Positions 1 to 8,528 are shown, counted from the first letter of the stretch. The stretch: 64,000 nucleotides of DNA from Halogeometricum sp. S3BR5-2 (GCF_031624635.1 NZ_JAMQOQ010000006.1:124001-188000), one strand, 5' to 3'. Made by a program: numbers and translations. The notes: generated from the letters alone by a model not told the origin.

Positions 1-588
1 GCCGACGCCGAAGACGCCGAGTCGCGGGAGGCCGGCGAGTCCGAACCCGAGGCCGACGGACAGCGAGACGTTGAGCACGTTGGCGACGACGTTGACGTAC
101 ATCGGGGTGCGGGTGTCGCCGAGGCCCTGCAGGGCGCGCGCGGCGACGAGGACGACGAGTCGGGCGGGCGCGGTGGCGAAGATGACCGCGAGGTACGTGC
201 CGCCGAGTTCGACCGCCCGGTCGCTGGCGGGGAACAGACCGACGAGGACGTCGCCGGCGAGGAAGCCGGCGAGGACGAACGGCAGGCCGACGAGGAGGGC
301 GACGAGTATCGCTTGCGTCACCGCCTCGTTGCGGTTGGCGTCGGCGCCGCTTCCGGTGTCCTGACTGGAGAGGGCGATGGCGGCGCCGCCGAGGCCGAGG
401 CCGATGCGGAGCGGAAAGCGGGCGAACAGGTCCGCGAGGCCGATGGCCACGACGGCGGCGGGCGACAGCGCCGCGGTCACCAGCACGTCGACGGTGCGCA
501 TGAGCGTCCGCGTCGTCTGCTCGGCCATGACGGGCCACGCCAGCGAGAACACGCGTCGCCAGACGCCGCGGAGTCGCCCCCAGTTCAT
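1..588 (-). CDS. MATE family efflux transporter, N-terminal part (cut by window edge)
   Basis: The minus strand is open from an ATG at 588 to the window edge, giving the first 196 residues. The product begins MNWGRLRGVWRRVFSLAWP and continues with alternating hydrophobic helices. It carries MATE-like stretches such as the AEQTTRTLMRTVDVLV segment near residues 22-37 and a LQGLGDTRTPMYV segment near 150-165. MATE proteins export drugs or organic cations in exchange for Na+ or H+ across the cell membrane. The C-terminal half lies outside the window, so the substrate class cannot be judged. The gene is divergent from the next one, with a 71 nt gap. Confidence 0.85.
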   Translation of the reverse strand, partial: MNWGRLRGVWRRVFSLAWPVMAEQTTRTLMRTVDVLVTAALSPAAVVAIGLADLFARFPLRIGLGLGGAAIALSSQDTGSGADANRNEAVTQAILVALLVGLPFVLAGFLAGDVLVGLFPASDRAVELGGTYLAVIFATAPARLVVLVAARALQGLGDTRTPMYVNVVANVLNVSLSVGLGFGLAGLPRLGVFGVG

Positions 589-659
589 GCGGCCACGAGT
601 CGCGGGGCGCGCTTGACGATACCGGAAACGGAAGGTGTCTCGGCGCCGAACGGCCGCCC

Positions 660-1052
660 ATGCCGTCGTTCTTCGTCTACGGTACGCTGACCGACCGCGT
701 ACAGGTGGACCGTCTCCTCGACGAGTGGTCGTTCGGACCCGACGCGCGCGTCGACGGACTTCACCGCGCCGAGGGGCGCTACCCGACGCTGGCGCCCGGC
801 GGGTCCGTCTCCGGGCGCCTGCTCGAAACCGACGACGCGGCGACGCTGGACGCCTACGAGGGCGTCGACTCCGGCCTGTACGTCCGCGTCGAACTCCCGC
901 GTACGGACGGCGAGCACGCCTTCGCCTACGTCGGCGACGCCGCCCGCCTGAACGCGGACGCCGAGTGGCCCGGCGACGGCGACCTGCGGACCCGCGTCGA
1001 GCAGTATTTGTCAGAGAACAGAGTTGTGGTCGAAACGGGAGAATCAGGATAA
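660..1052 (+). CDS. gamma-glutamylcyclotransferase-like (AIG2 fold) protein
   Basis: A 130-residue protein starting MPSFFVYGTL. The YGTL motif at residues 7-10 is the substrate-binding loop of the gamma-glutamylcyclotransferase/AIG2 family. The LDAYEGVDSGLY segment near residues 63-74 supplies the usual catalytic Glu, here E67. Family members release 5-oxoproline from gamma-glutamyl compounds, but many archaeal members have unknown substrates, so the reaction is only inferred. Length matches a single compact domain with no signal peptide or membrane segment. The gene stands alone, divergent from the MATE exporter. Confidence 0.82.
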   Translation: MPSFFVYGTLTDRVQVDRLLDEWSFGPDARVDGLHRAEGRYPTLAPGGSVSGRLLETDDAATLDAYEGVDSGLYVRVELPRTDGEHAFAYVGDAARLNADAEWPGDGDLRTRVEQYLSENRVVVETGESG

Positions 1053-1312
1053 GACGGACGAACGACGGCCGTCAGACGCGGAGTTCAGGGCGCCTCCGTC
1101 TCCCGATTTTACTTTCACCGCGCCTGGGGGACGTTTATGTAGCAGCCGGTCGGTAGAACAACTGCACGTCACGCGCGTGCATTCCCCCTTACACTTCTCC
1201 GAGCCGCCGCGCCCGGGAGCGCACGCCGGGTTGAGTTCCCGCCGGCGCACAAATTGTCGCCTCCGAAAGCGTAATGCGAACGCTTACCCGGTGGGCCGCG
1301 GAACCGCGGCGT
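1053..1312. other. 260 nt gap before ilvA with a TATA-like element and a small inverted repeat
   Basis: No convincing gene is seen here. A TATA-like GTTTATGT lies at 1131-1138, which would start a transcript near 1160, about 150 nt before the chosen ilvA start. An inverted repeat, TGCACG at 1163-1168 and CGTGCA at 1176-1181, sits right at that predicted start. The gap may therefore hold a long leader for ilvA or a small RNA; neither is proven. Confidence 0.4.
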
Positions 1313-2524
1313 ATGATTTCGCTTGCCGACATCGAGGCGGCGCGCGACCGGGTCGAGGAGGTCGCGAAGCGCACGCCCCTGGACTACTCGTACACGTTCT
1401 CGGAGATGACCGGGGCGGCGGTCCACCTGAAGTTGGAGAACAACCAGCGGACGGGGTCGTTCAAGATACGCGGCGCGATGAACCGTATCGCGACGCTCTC
1501 CGAGGAGGAGAAGGAGGCGGGCGTCGTGACCGCCAGCGCCGGCAACCACGCGCAGGGCGTCGCCCTCGCGGCGACCCGGACGGGCGTGGACTCGACGGTG
1601 GTGATGCCCGAGCACGCCCCCATCTCGAAGGTGAAGGCGACGCGCCGGTACGGCGGACGGGCGGTGCTGCACGGCGCGGACTACGACGAGGCGCAGGCGC
1701 GGGCGCACGAGATAGAGGCCGAGGAGGGCCGCACCTACGTCCACGCGTTCGACGACGACTACGTGATGGCCGGGCAGGGCACCATCGGCCTCGAAATCGT
1801 CGAGGACTGCCCCGACCTGGACACCGTCGTCGTCCCCATCGGCGGCGGCGGCCTCATCTCCGGCATCGCCACCGCGGTGAAGGCGCAACTGCCCGACGCG
1901 CGCGTCGTCGGCGTGCAGGCGGAGGGCGCCTCCAGCGTGGCCGAGTCGCTCCGGAAGGGGTCGGTCCACGAACTCGACAGCGTCAACACCATCGCCGACG
2001 GCATCGCCACGCGCCGCGTCGGCGACAAGCCGTTCGAGGTCATCCGAGAGCGCGTCGACGAGGTGGTCACCGTCTCCGACGAGGAGATAGCCGTGGCGCT
2101 CACCTACCTGCTCGAACGCTCGAAGACGCTGGTCGAGGGGGCGGGCGCCGTCGCCCTCGCCGCCCTGGTCTTCGAGAAGTTCGACTACGAGGAGGGAGAG
2201 GTGGTCGTGCCGGCCCTCTGCGGCGGCAACATCGACATGAACCAACTCACCACCGTCGTCATGCGCGGCCTCGTCGAGACGGGCCGATATCTGAAGGTGC
2301 GGACGGTGCTCCGGGACCGACCGGGCGCCCTCCACGACCTGCTGTCGGTCATCGCCGACGCACAGGCGAACATCTACGCCATCCGCCACGACCGGACCTC
2401 CCGGGAGATAGGCATGAACGAGACGGACGTGGAACTCGACTTGGAGACGCGCGGGCACGACCACGTCGAGGACCTGCTGTCGGCCCTCCGCGAACGGGGC
2501 TACGCGGTCGAAGTTCTCGTCTGA
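1313..2524 (+). CDS. ilvA: threonine ammonia-lyase (threonine deaminase) with C-terminal ACT domain
   Basis: PLP enzyme converting threonine to 2-oxobutanoate and ammonia, the first step towards isoleucine. With the ATG at 1313 the protein has 403 residues. K51 in the TGSFKIRGA motif is the PLP-binding lysine, SAGNHAQGVA binds the cofactor ring, and the PIGGGGLISGIA loop holds the phosphate. From about residue 325 an ACT-type regulatory domain begins (LRDRPGALHDLLSVIADAQ), typical of allosterically controlled enzymes. An in-frame ATG at 1274 would add 13 Arg/Trp-rich residues that look unlike the family. A ridA gene follows and very likely cleans up the reactive enamine product. Confidence 0.93.
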   Translation: MISLADIEAARDRVEEVAKRTPLDYSYTFSEMTGAAVHLKLENNQRTGSFKIRGAMNRIATLSEEEKEAGVVTASAGNHAQGVALAATRTGVDSTVVMPEHAPISKVKATRRYGGRAVLHGADYDEAQARAHEIEAEEGRTYVHAFDDDYVMAGQGTIGLEIVEDCPDLDTVVVPIGGGGLISGIATAVKAQLPDARVVGVQAEGASSVAESLRKGSVHELDSVNTIADGIATRRVGDKPFEVIRERVDEVVTVSDEEIAVALTYLLERSKTLVEGAGAVALAALVFEKFDYEEGEVVVPALCGGNIDMNQLTTVVMRGLVETGRYLKVRTVLRDRPGALHDLLSVIADAQANIYAIRHDRTSREIGMNETDVELDLETRGHDHVEDLLSALRERGYAVEVLV

Positions 2525-2578
2525 GTCGCGGCCGGGGTCCGCCGAGACGACGCGGAAAGTAAACCCGCAGTTCTCTCG

Positions 2579-2588
2579 GTTTTAAGTC
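2579..2588 (+). promoter_or_regulatory. TATA-like promoter of the ridA gene
   Basis: GGTTTTAAGT lies 24-32 nt before the GTG start at 2611. That is the spacing for a leaderless haloarchaeal transcript and it supports the GTG as the true start. Confidence 0.6.
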
Positions 2589-2610
2589 CGACGAGGGTAA
2601 GACAGCGCGT

Positions 2611-2997
2611 GTGAAGCGAACTATCAGCACGGACGACGCCCCCGCGGCGGTGGGCGCGTACAGTCAGGCGACGACGAACGGTTCTATTCTGTTCACGGCC
2701 GGGCAGATTCCGCTCACGCCGGACGGAGAACTCCTCGACGACGAGGACGTCGCCACGCAGACCGAGCGGTCGCTCGACAACGTGATGGCCATCCTCGAAT
2801 CGGAGGGCGCGGACGCCTCGGACGTGCTCAAGGTGAACGTCTACCTCGACGACATCGACGACTTCGAGGAGATGAACGAGACGTACGCGACGTACTTCGA
2901 GGAGGAACCGCCGGCCCGGAGCGCCCTCGAAGTCGGCGCCCTGCCGAAGGGGGCGAGCGTCGAGATAGAGGCCATCGCCGACGTGTCGGAGGAGTGA
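2611..2997 (+). CDS. ridA: RidA family reactive enamine/imine deaminase
   Basis: A 128-residue YjgF/YER057c/UK114 protein. RidA hydrolyses the unstable 2-aminoacrylate and 2-aminocrotonate enamines released by PLP dehydratases, protecting PLP enzymes from damage. The signature Arg is R103 in PPARSALEVGALPKGASVEIE, and E120 completes the active pocket. The N-terminal segment VGAYSQA and the GQIPLTPDGE loop are family hallmarks. It lies 86 nt downstream of threonine deaminase, whose product is its classic substrate. The GTG start is supported by a well-placed TATA-like box. The next gene overlaps its stop by 4 nt, so the two are probably co-transcribed. Confidence 0.93.
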   Translation: MKRTISTDDAPAAVGAYSQATTNGSILFTAGQIPLTPDGELLDDEDVATQTERSLDNVMAILESEGADASDVLKVNVYLDDIDDFEEMNETYATYFEEEPPARSALEVGALPKGASVEIEAIADVSEE

Positions 2998-3200
2998 CAC
3001 CGCGCGCCCGGTCGGCGGCGCTGTGGGGTCTCGTGGGGACGCTGTCGTTTCTCGTCCTCGTACAGGGCTACCGCCTCCTCGTCGGACCGTTGGGCATCGG
3101 GTTCGGCGCGACGGCCGCCGTCGCCGTCCTCGTCGGACTCGTGGTCACCGCCGCGACGTACGCCACCGAGCACCGTCTCAGCGCGAAAGGAAGGACTTAA
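2994..3200 (+). CDS. small membrane protein, two predicted helices
   Basis: 68 residues beginning with a GTG that overlaps the ridA stop codon in a GTGA arrangement, which implies translational coupling. Two hydrophobic stretches are visible, near residues 8-27 and 32-57, joined by a short Gly/Pro turn, and both ends are basic. I do not recognise a characterised family; it looks like one of the many haloarchaeal two-helix membrane proteins of unknown role. The stop codon lies inside the TATA-like element of the downstream tRNA gene. Confidence 0.65.
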   Translation: MTPRARSAALWGLVGTLSFLVLVQGYRLLVGPLGIGFGATAAVAVLVGLVVTAATYATEHRLSAKGRT

Positions 3201-3202
3201 AC
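3194..3202 (+). promoter_or_regulatory. TATA-like promoter of tRNA-Ser
   Basis: GACTTAAAC lies 26-34 nt before the first base of the tRNA and overlaps the stop codon of the upstream small membrane-protein gene. Confidence 0.55.
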
Positions 3203-3227
3203 GCATCACCGGGCTACCTCGAATCGA

Positions 3228-3308
3228 GCCGGGATGGCCGAGTGGTAAGGCGCACGCCTGGAAAGCGTGTTCCCTTTGGGATCCAGGGTTCAAATCCCTG
3301 TCCCGGCG
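3228..3308 (+). tRNA. tRNA-Ser(GGA)
   Basis: 81 nt fold into a class II tRNA. The acceptor arm pairs GCCGGGA (3228-3234) with TCCCGGC (3301-3307), and G3308 is the discriminator base expected for tRNA-Ser. The anticodon loop CTGGAAA gives anticodon GGA, which reads UCC/UCU. The long variable arm GTTCCCTTTGGGATC is the serine hallmark, and the T-arm is AGGGTTCAAATCCCT. No CCA is encoded. Several partial copies of its 3' end follow downstream. Confidence 0.95.
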
Positions 3309-3310
3309 TT
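3287..3310 (+). repeat. tRNA-Ser 3' end, copy 1 of a three-copy repeat (within the tRNA)
   Basis: The 24 nt running from the T-arm through the acceptor 3' strand and two bases beyond recur exactly at 3411-3434 and in part at 3544-3561. This end of tRNA genes is the usual attachment core for archaeal tyrosine-integrase elements. Confidence 0.8.
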
Positions 3311-3326
3311 TCTGACGCGACTACCC

Positions 3327-3354
3327 GACGAGCACCGCGTAGCGTGTGCTCGTC
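3327..3354. repeat. stem-loop downstream of tRNA-Ser
   Basis: GACGAGCAC (3327-3335) pairs with GTGCTCGTC (3346-3354) around a 10 nt loop. There is no T-run directly after the stem, so a classical terminator role is uncertain. The GAGCACCGCG in its left arm and loop recurs at 3519-3528, before the third tRNA-end copy. Confidence 0.6.
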
Positions 3355-3380
3355 GCCGCGAGCGTCGAAGCGACGCCGAG

Positions 3381-3422
3381 GGGATTTGAATCAGGGAGCG
3401 AAGCGACCGTGGTTCAAATCCC
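3381..3422. repeat. inverted T-arm sequence paired with tRNA-end copy 2
   Basis: GGGATTTGAA (3381-3390) is the exact reverse complement of TTCAAATCCC (3413-3422) in the second tRNA-end copy. The two could form a 10 bp stem with a 22 nt loop. An inverted piece of a tRNA T-arm beside a direct copy suggests a recombination scar. Confidence 0.65.
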
Positions 3423-3434
3423 TGTCCCGGCGTT
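3411..3434 (+). repeat. partial copy 2 of tRNA-Ser 3' end (putative att remnant)
   Basis: 24 nt identical to 3287-3310 of the tRNA gene. There are no anticodon or D-arm sequences upstream, so it is not a tRNA gene. It is best explained as an attachment-site remnant or a local duplication. Confidence 0.75.
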
Positions 3435-3543
3435 CTATTGACTCTACCCTCCGGCGAAGCGTTTCATCGCCGAGCGACAGCGATGGAGTCTAGACAGGTA
3501 CGAAGGGGTTTGTGCAGCGAGCACCGCGAAGCGGTACGAGTGA

Positions 3544-3561
3544 GTTCAAATCCCTGTCCCG
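3544..3561 (+). repeat. partial copy 3 of tRNA-Ser 3' end (diverged att remnant)
   Basis: 18 nt, GTTCAAATCCCTGTCCCG, match the tRNA T-arm and acceptor; the sequence then diverges (ACC instead of GCG). The lead-in GAGCACCGCG at 3519-3528 is shared with the segment after copy 1. Confidence 0.7.
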
Positions 3562-3675
3562 ACCTCCCCTGCTGCTCGGACGAGAACGACACGAGTCGGA
3601 CAGCGAGCCGCCGACTTCACCGTGCGAACCTATCCCAAAGATTGATGTTCACACCGCGAGTACGTGTGTTTGACA

Positions 3676-3855
3676 ATGCCAGACACAAAGAACGGCAGGG
3701 AGCGCAAAGGTCGTAACAAGCAGAGTCAGCTCCAAGAGAGCCTCTATACCGAAGAGATGGACGCTCTCGACACGGAGGACGAGCTTCCACCGTTCGAGTC
3801 CGACCGGTCCCGCGAATCGGAGTTCCTCGCGGACGAGCTTCCCGACAGACGCTGA
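3676..3855 (+). CDS. small charged haloarchaeal protein of unknown function
   Basis: 59 residues from ATG 3676 (MPDTKNGRERKGRNKQ). The N-terminal third is rich in Lys/Arg/Gln and the C-terminal two thirds are acidic (Asp/Glu/Ser), so the protein is bipolar and probably unstructured. I see no membrane segment, metal-binding motif or known domain. A GTG at 3664 in the same frame would add four residues. Such basic-then-acidic microproteins are common in haloarchaea but I cannot assign a role. It is the first gene after the tRNA-Ser repeat region. Confidence 0.65.
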   Translation: MPDTKNGRERKGRNKQSQLQESLYTEEMDALDTEDELPPFESDRSRESEFLADELPDRR

Positions 3856-4177
3856 CCGTCCGCCGACCTCCACGACACCCTTTCTTCGCGTCCCGACGCC
3901 CGAGCGACGGCGTCGCTCCGTTCGGTGGGCGAGCGTCCCTTCGCTAGCGACTGCGGCGTTCGGGCCGCGGGTTCGTTCCACCGTTCGAGAGTATATAAAC
4001 AACCCCGCACATCGCGTTTCGACACCGCGTTCGCACGCGCGACGGGCGGACGGCGGCGACGACGGAAACGCGACACGCGGGCTGATTTTCGGGAGGTTCC
4101 CTGATTCGTGGTGACACCCCTCACGAGCGACCGTAGCGAAGCTTTTATATAGAATCACAAACAATCCTGCGGTGACT
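3856..4177. other. 322 nt intergenic region with an unassigned strong TATA-like element
   Basis: No protein gene is supported here. TATATAAA at 3992-3999 is a near-perfect archaeal TATA box but lies about 180 nt from the thermosome start and reads well in either direction. A second box at 4143-4150 fits the thermosome gene. The first may serve an upstream start site of the thermosome gene or a small RNA. Confidence 0.45.
4143..4150 (+). promoter_or_regulatory. TATA box of the thermosome gene
   Basis: TTTTATAT is preceded by a CGAAG stretch and lies 28-35 nt before ATG 4178. Haloarchaeal chaperonin promoters are known to be heat-inducible with control centred on the TATA region; heat control here is inferred. 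Confidence 0.65.
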
Positions 4178-5842
<1,665 letters not shown>

Positions 5843-5984
5843 AGTAGGGAACAACCCGACTCACACCCCGTTCCGACCTCGAATCGCCGCGCAACCGTCG
5901 GCCCGCAGGCCGAACCCGATTTTCTTTCGACGCCGACCCGAGAGCGACCGCTCCGTCACCTGTACAAAAAGCCGAGCGGCGCGG

Positions 5985-6992
5985 TTACTCGCTCTCCTCG
6001 TCGGTCGAGCAGGGCGGGAACCCCTCGACGCGGAGGAACAACTGCTTGCTCTCGGCGGCGAGGTCGTCCCAGTGGACCTCGCCGTCGGCGACGATGTTCT
6101 CCGGGTCGAGAGCGGGGTCGCGCAGGACGGTCAGTCCGGTGAACAGGGGGAGGCGCAGTTCGGGTTCGCCGCCCTCGACCTCACCTCCGTCCTCGGTCGG
6201 CATCTCCGTCGGGGTCGGCGTCCCGTACTCCGTCGACGTCTCCGTGGCGGTCTCCGTCGACGTCTCGGTCATCGTCGCCGTCGGCGTCTCCGTCTCGGTC
6301 GGCACTTCGGTCTCAGTTTCCGTCTCCTCGGGCGGCGCCGCGCAGGGGTCCGGGAGCGGTTCGTACCCCTCCGTGGTCCCCACGACGACGCGCATCACGT
6401 GGCCGAACGCCTCGTGCGGGCCGCAGTAGAGGTCGTACACGCCGGGTATCTCGAACGTGTACAGCCAGTACGCCCCGGCGTTCAGCACGGGCGACGAGAA
6501 GGGCGGGACGCCCTCGGGGACGCGGCGCATCTCGCCGCGGGCGGGGTGGTACGCCGTGATGGTGTGGTGCGGCGTCGTGTACGAGAACTTCACCGTGTCG
6601 CCGGGGTCGACGTACAGACCGCAGGGGTCGTAGTAGAACTCGGGTATCTCCCGTCCCTCGGCCGGCCGGACCAGCAACTCGACCTCGTGGTCGGGTTCGA
6701 CGGGCGGGGTCACGTCCGGCGAGATGGACGCGTATCCGAACACCGGGTCGGCCGAGGGGGGTTGGTTCGTCCCGTCGTCGGTGTCGTCTTCGGCGTCCCC
6801 CTCGTACTCCTCGCCACCGTCCTCGTCGTCGGCCGCCGCGGCCATCCCCCACGCGCCGACGCCGCCGGCGGCGACGGCGCCGATACCAGCCGCGCGCACG
6901 AGGGTCCGGCGCCGGAGGGCGAACCCGTCCCGCGGGTCGGGCGTCGTCTCAGCGTCTGTCCGGCCGTCCGAGGCGGTGTCTGGATCTGACAT
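5985..6992 (-). CDS. Tat-exported cupredoxin (halocyanin/plastocyanin-like) with Thr/Glu-rich stalk
   Basis: 335 residues. A twin-Arg signal (RRRTLVRAAGIGAVAAG, about residues 27-43) is followed by an acidic linker. The type I copper domain spans about residues 105-206, with likely ligands His142/143, Cys190, His193 and Met200 in the PHHTITAYH and YCGPHEAFGHVM segments. Next come a Thr/Glu repeat stalk (about 222-268) and an unassigned 60-residue C-terminal part. No C-terminal anchor is visible. It probably carries electrons on the outer cell surface. An in-frame ATG at 7004 would add four residues. It converges on the thermosome gene and diverges from the cyclodeaminase gene. Confidence 0.85.
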   Translation of the reverse strand: MSDPDTASDGRTDAETTPDPRDGFALRRRTLVRAAGIGAVAAGGVGAWGMAAAADDEDGGEEYEGDAEDDTDDGTNQPPSADPVFGYASISPDVTPPVEPDHEVELLVRPAEGREIPEFYYDPCGLYVDPGDTVKFSYTTPHHTITAYHPARGEMRRVPEGVPPFSSPVLNAGAYWLYTFEIPGVYDLYCGPHEAFGHVMRVVVGTTEGYEPLPDPCAAPPEETETETEVPTETETPTATMTETSTETATETSTEYGTPTPTEMPTEDGGEVEGGEPELRLPLFTGLTVLRDPALDPENIVADGEVHWDDLAAESKQLFLRVEGFPPCSTDEESE

Positions 6993-7088
6993 CGAAGTAC
7001 ACATTACGGGGAGCGTAGAAAACCGCTTCTGCGTATTTCGGGAGTGTCAGACCGCCGAGACGCTCTAATTCGCAAAAATGAAAAGTGG

Positions 7089-7200
7089 TTGAAATTATTC
7101 CATGGTCTCTCGACCAGTTCGGTTCGGACAACCGGCGGCGGACGGGGATGTTCGAATATTATTTCAATTTTCGCTCTGTAAAGAGAAGTTATTCGAATAT
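7089..7200. promoter_or_regulatory. AT-rich divergent control region with direct and inverted repeats
   Basis: TTCGAATAT occurs at 7151-7159 and again at 7192-7200, 41 bp apart; each contains the palindrome TTCGAA. TTGAAAT at 7089-7095 and ATTTCAA at 7161-7167 form an outer inverted pair. The stretch is much more AT-rich than its surroundings and lies between divergent genes, so it is a likely regulator-binding region. Confidence 0.5.
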
Positions 7201-7270
7201 CTGGTTCGGTGTGGGAGTTCGTTCTGATTCACCATGAACTAAGTAATGTACCGCGGAACAGGACGGTAAG

Positions 7271-8281
7271 ATGCAAACGCTGCTCTTGAACGGTGACGAC
7301 GTCCACGAGAACGCGAACATGGGTGACCTCGTCCCCGCAATCGAGGAGGCGTTCGCCGCCTTCGAACGCGGCGACGCGCAGATGCCGCCGAAGTCCTACA
7401 TCGACCTGCCGCAGTACAACGGCGACTTCCGGTCGATGCCGGCGTACATGGACGCCGGCGACTGGGACGCCGCGGGCATCAAGTGGGTGAACGTCCACCC
7501 CGACAACGACGACCGGTTCGACCTGCCCACCGTGATGGGAACGATGGTGTACTCCTCGCCGGAGACGGCGTTCCCCCTCGCGGTCATGGACGGCACCGAG
7601 TTGACGATGAAGCGGACGGGCGCGGCCGCCGCCGTCGCCACCGACCACCTCGCCGTCGAGGACGCGACGTCCCTCGGCATCGTCGGCGCGGGCGTCCAGT
7701 CGTACACGCAGTTGGAGGCCATCTCCACCGTCCGCGACATCCGAGAGGTCGTCGTCTCGGACCTCGACGAGGAACGCGTCGCGCGCTTTCTCGACGCCTT
7801 CGAGGACGAGTTCGACGTGCGGGCAGGGTCCGTCGAGGAGGCCGCCGCCTGCGACGTGCTCTCGACGGTGACGCCCGTCGAGAGCCCCATCGTCCCGCGC
7901 GAGGCCGTCGGCGAGCACACCCACATCAACGCGATGGGCGCGGACGCGGAGGGGAAACACGAACTCGCCGACGAGGTGCTCCTCGATTCGAAACTCGTCA
8001 TCGACGACCACGAACAGACCACCCACTCGGGCGAGATAAACGTCCCCTACGGAGCGGGGACGCTCACCGACGAGGACATCTACGGCGCCATCGGCGAGAT
8101 AGTCGTCGGGGAGAAGGCGGGCCGCACCGCCGAGGACGGCATCACCGTCTTCGACTCGACGGGCCTCGCGATTCAGGACGTGGCCGCGGCGCACGTCGTC
8201 TACGAACACGCCGACGAGAACGACAACGGCTACGAGTTCGACCTGCTCGGCCTCGCCGGTCGGGGTCGGAACGAGCGCTGA
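7271..8281 (+). CDS. ornithine cyclodeaminase / alanine dehydrogenase family protein
   Basis: 336-residue NAD(P)-dependent enzyme of the OCD/mu-crystallin family. K73 in AGIKWVNVHPDN and the DGTELTMKRTGAAAAVAT segment are the substrate-site hallmarks, and LGIVGAGVQSYTQLEA is the Rossmann dinucleotide loop (about residues 136-151). Family members convert ornithine to proline or interconvert alanine and pyruvate, so the exact reaction cannot be fixed from sequence. The full family length is present. The promoter region upstream is AT-rich with repeated TTCGAATAT sites, suggesting regulated expression. Confidence 0.88.
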   Translation: MQTLLLNGDDVHENANMGDLVPAIEEAFAAFERGDAQMPPKSYIDLPQYNGDFRSMPAYMDAGDWDAAGIKWVNVHPDNDDRFDLPTVMGTMVYSSPETAFPLAVMDGTELTMKRTGAAAAVATDHLAVEDATSLGIVGAGVQSYTQLEAISTVRDIREVVVSDLDEERVARFLDAFEDEFDVRAGSVEEAAACDVLSTVTPVESPIVPREAVGEHTHINAMGADAEGKHELADEVLLDSKLVIDDHEQTTHSGEINVPYGAGTLTDEDIYGAIGEIVVGEKAGRTAEDGITVFDSTGLAIQDVAAAHVVYEHADENDNGYEFDLLGLAGRGRNER

Positions 8282-8294
8282 ATCGGTCGGCTGT

Positions 8295-8528
8295 CTACGT
8301 CTCGTCCTCTTCGCTCTGTCCCCGCTGCGCCGCGAGGAACTCGAGCAGTTTCGTCAGGGCCCAGACGGCGAGGAAGAACGGGAGCAGGGGGAGAAACAGC
8401 GCGAGGAGGACCAGGAAGATGATCCAGCCCACGGAGTTCATTTCCCTGTCGGTGTGCGATTTGTACCCCGGCGTCACCGTCCGGTAGGCGCGTCGCAGTG
8501 CGCCCGGAGATTCTTCTTCGTCTGCCAT
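8295..8528 (-). CDS. small membrane protein of unknown function
   Basis: 77 residues from ATG 8528 (MADEEESPGALRRAY). After a basic stretch (RTVTPGYKSHTDREMN) there is one long hydrophobic region near residues 33-58 (WIIFLVLLALFLPLLPFFLA), enough for one or two tight helices, then an acidic tail. I do not recognise a characterised family. It converges on the cyclodeaminase gene and diverges from the TVP38-type gene. Confidence 0.65.
   Translation of the reverse strand: MADEEESPGALRRAYRTVTPGYKSHTDREMNSVGWIIFLVLLALFLPLLPFFLAVWALTKLLEFLAAQRGQSEEDET

Larger units (their letters stand above)
3309..3675. other. gene-free 367 nt stretch holding tRNA-end repeats
   Basis: No protein gene or intact RNA gene is seen between tRNA-Ser and the next small gene. 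The stretch holds the two extra tRNA 3'-end copies, an inverted T-arm and short GAGCGAAGCGAC-like sequences. It looks like accumulated scars of integration and excision at this tRNA. Confidence 0.6.

Noticed and set aside
3411-3561. Second and third tRNA-Ser genes
   Set aside because: Only the T-arm and acceptor 3' strand are present; there is no D-arm, anticodon arm or 5' acceptor strand.
6190-6330. Independent tandem DNA repeat
   Set aside because: The repetitiveness reflects the Thr/Glu stalk of the cupredoxin and has no separate role that I can support.
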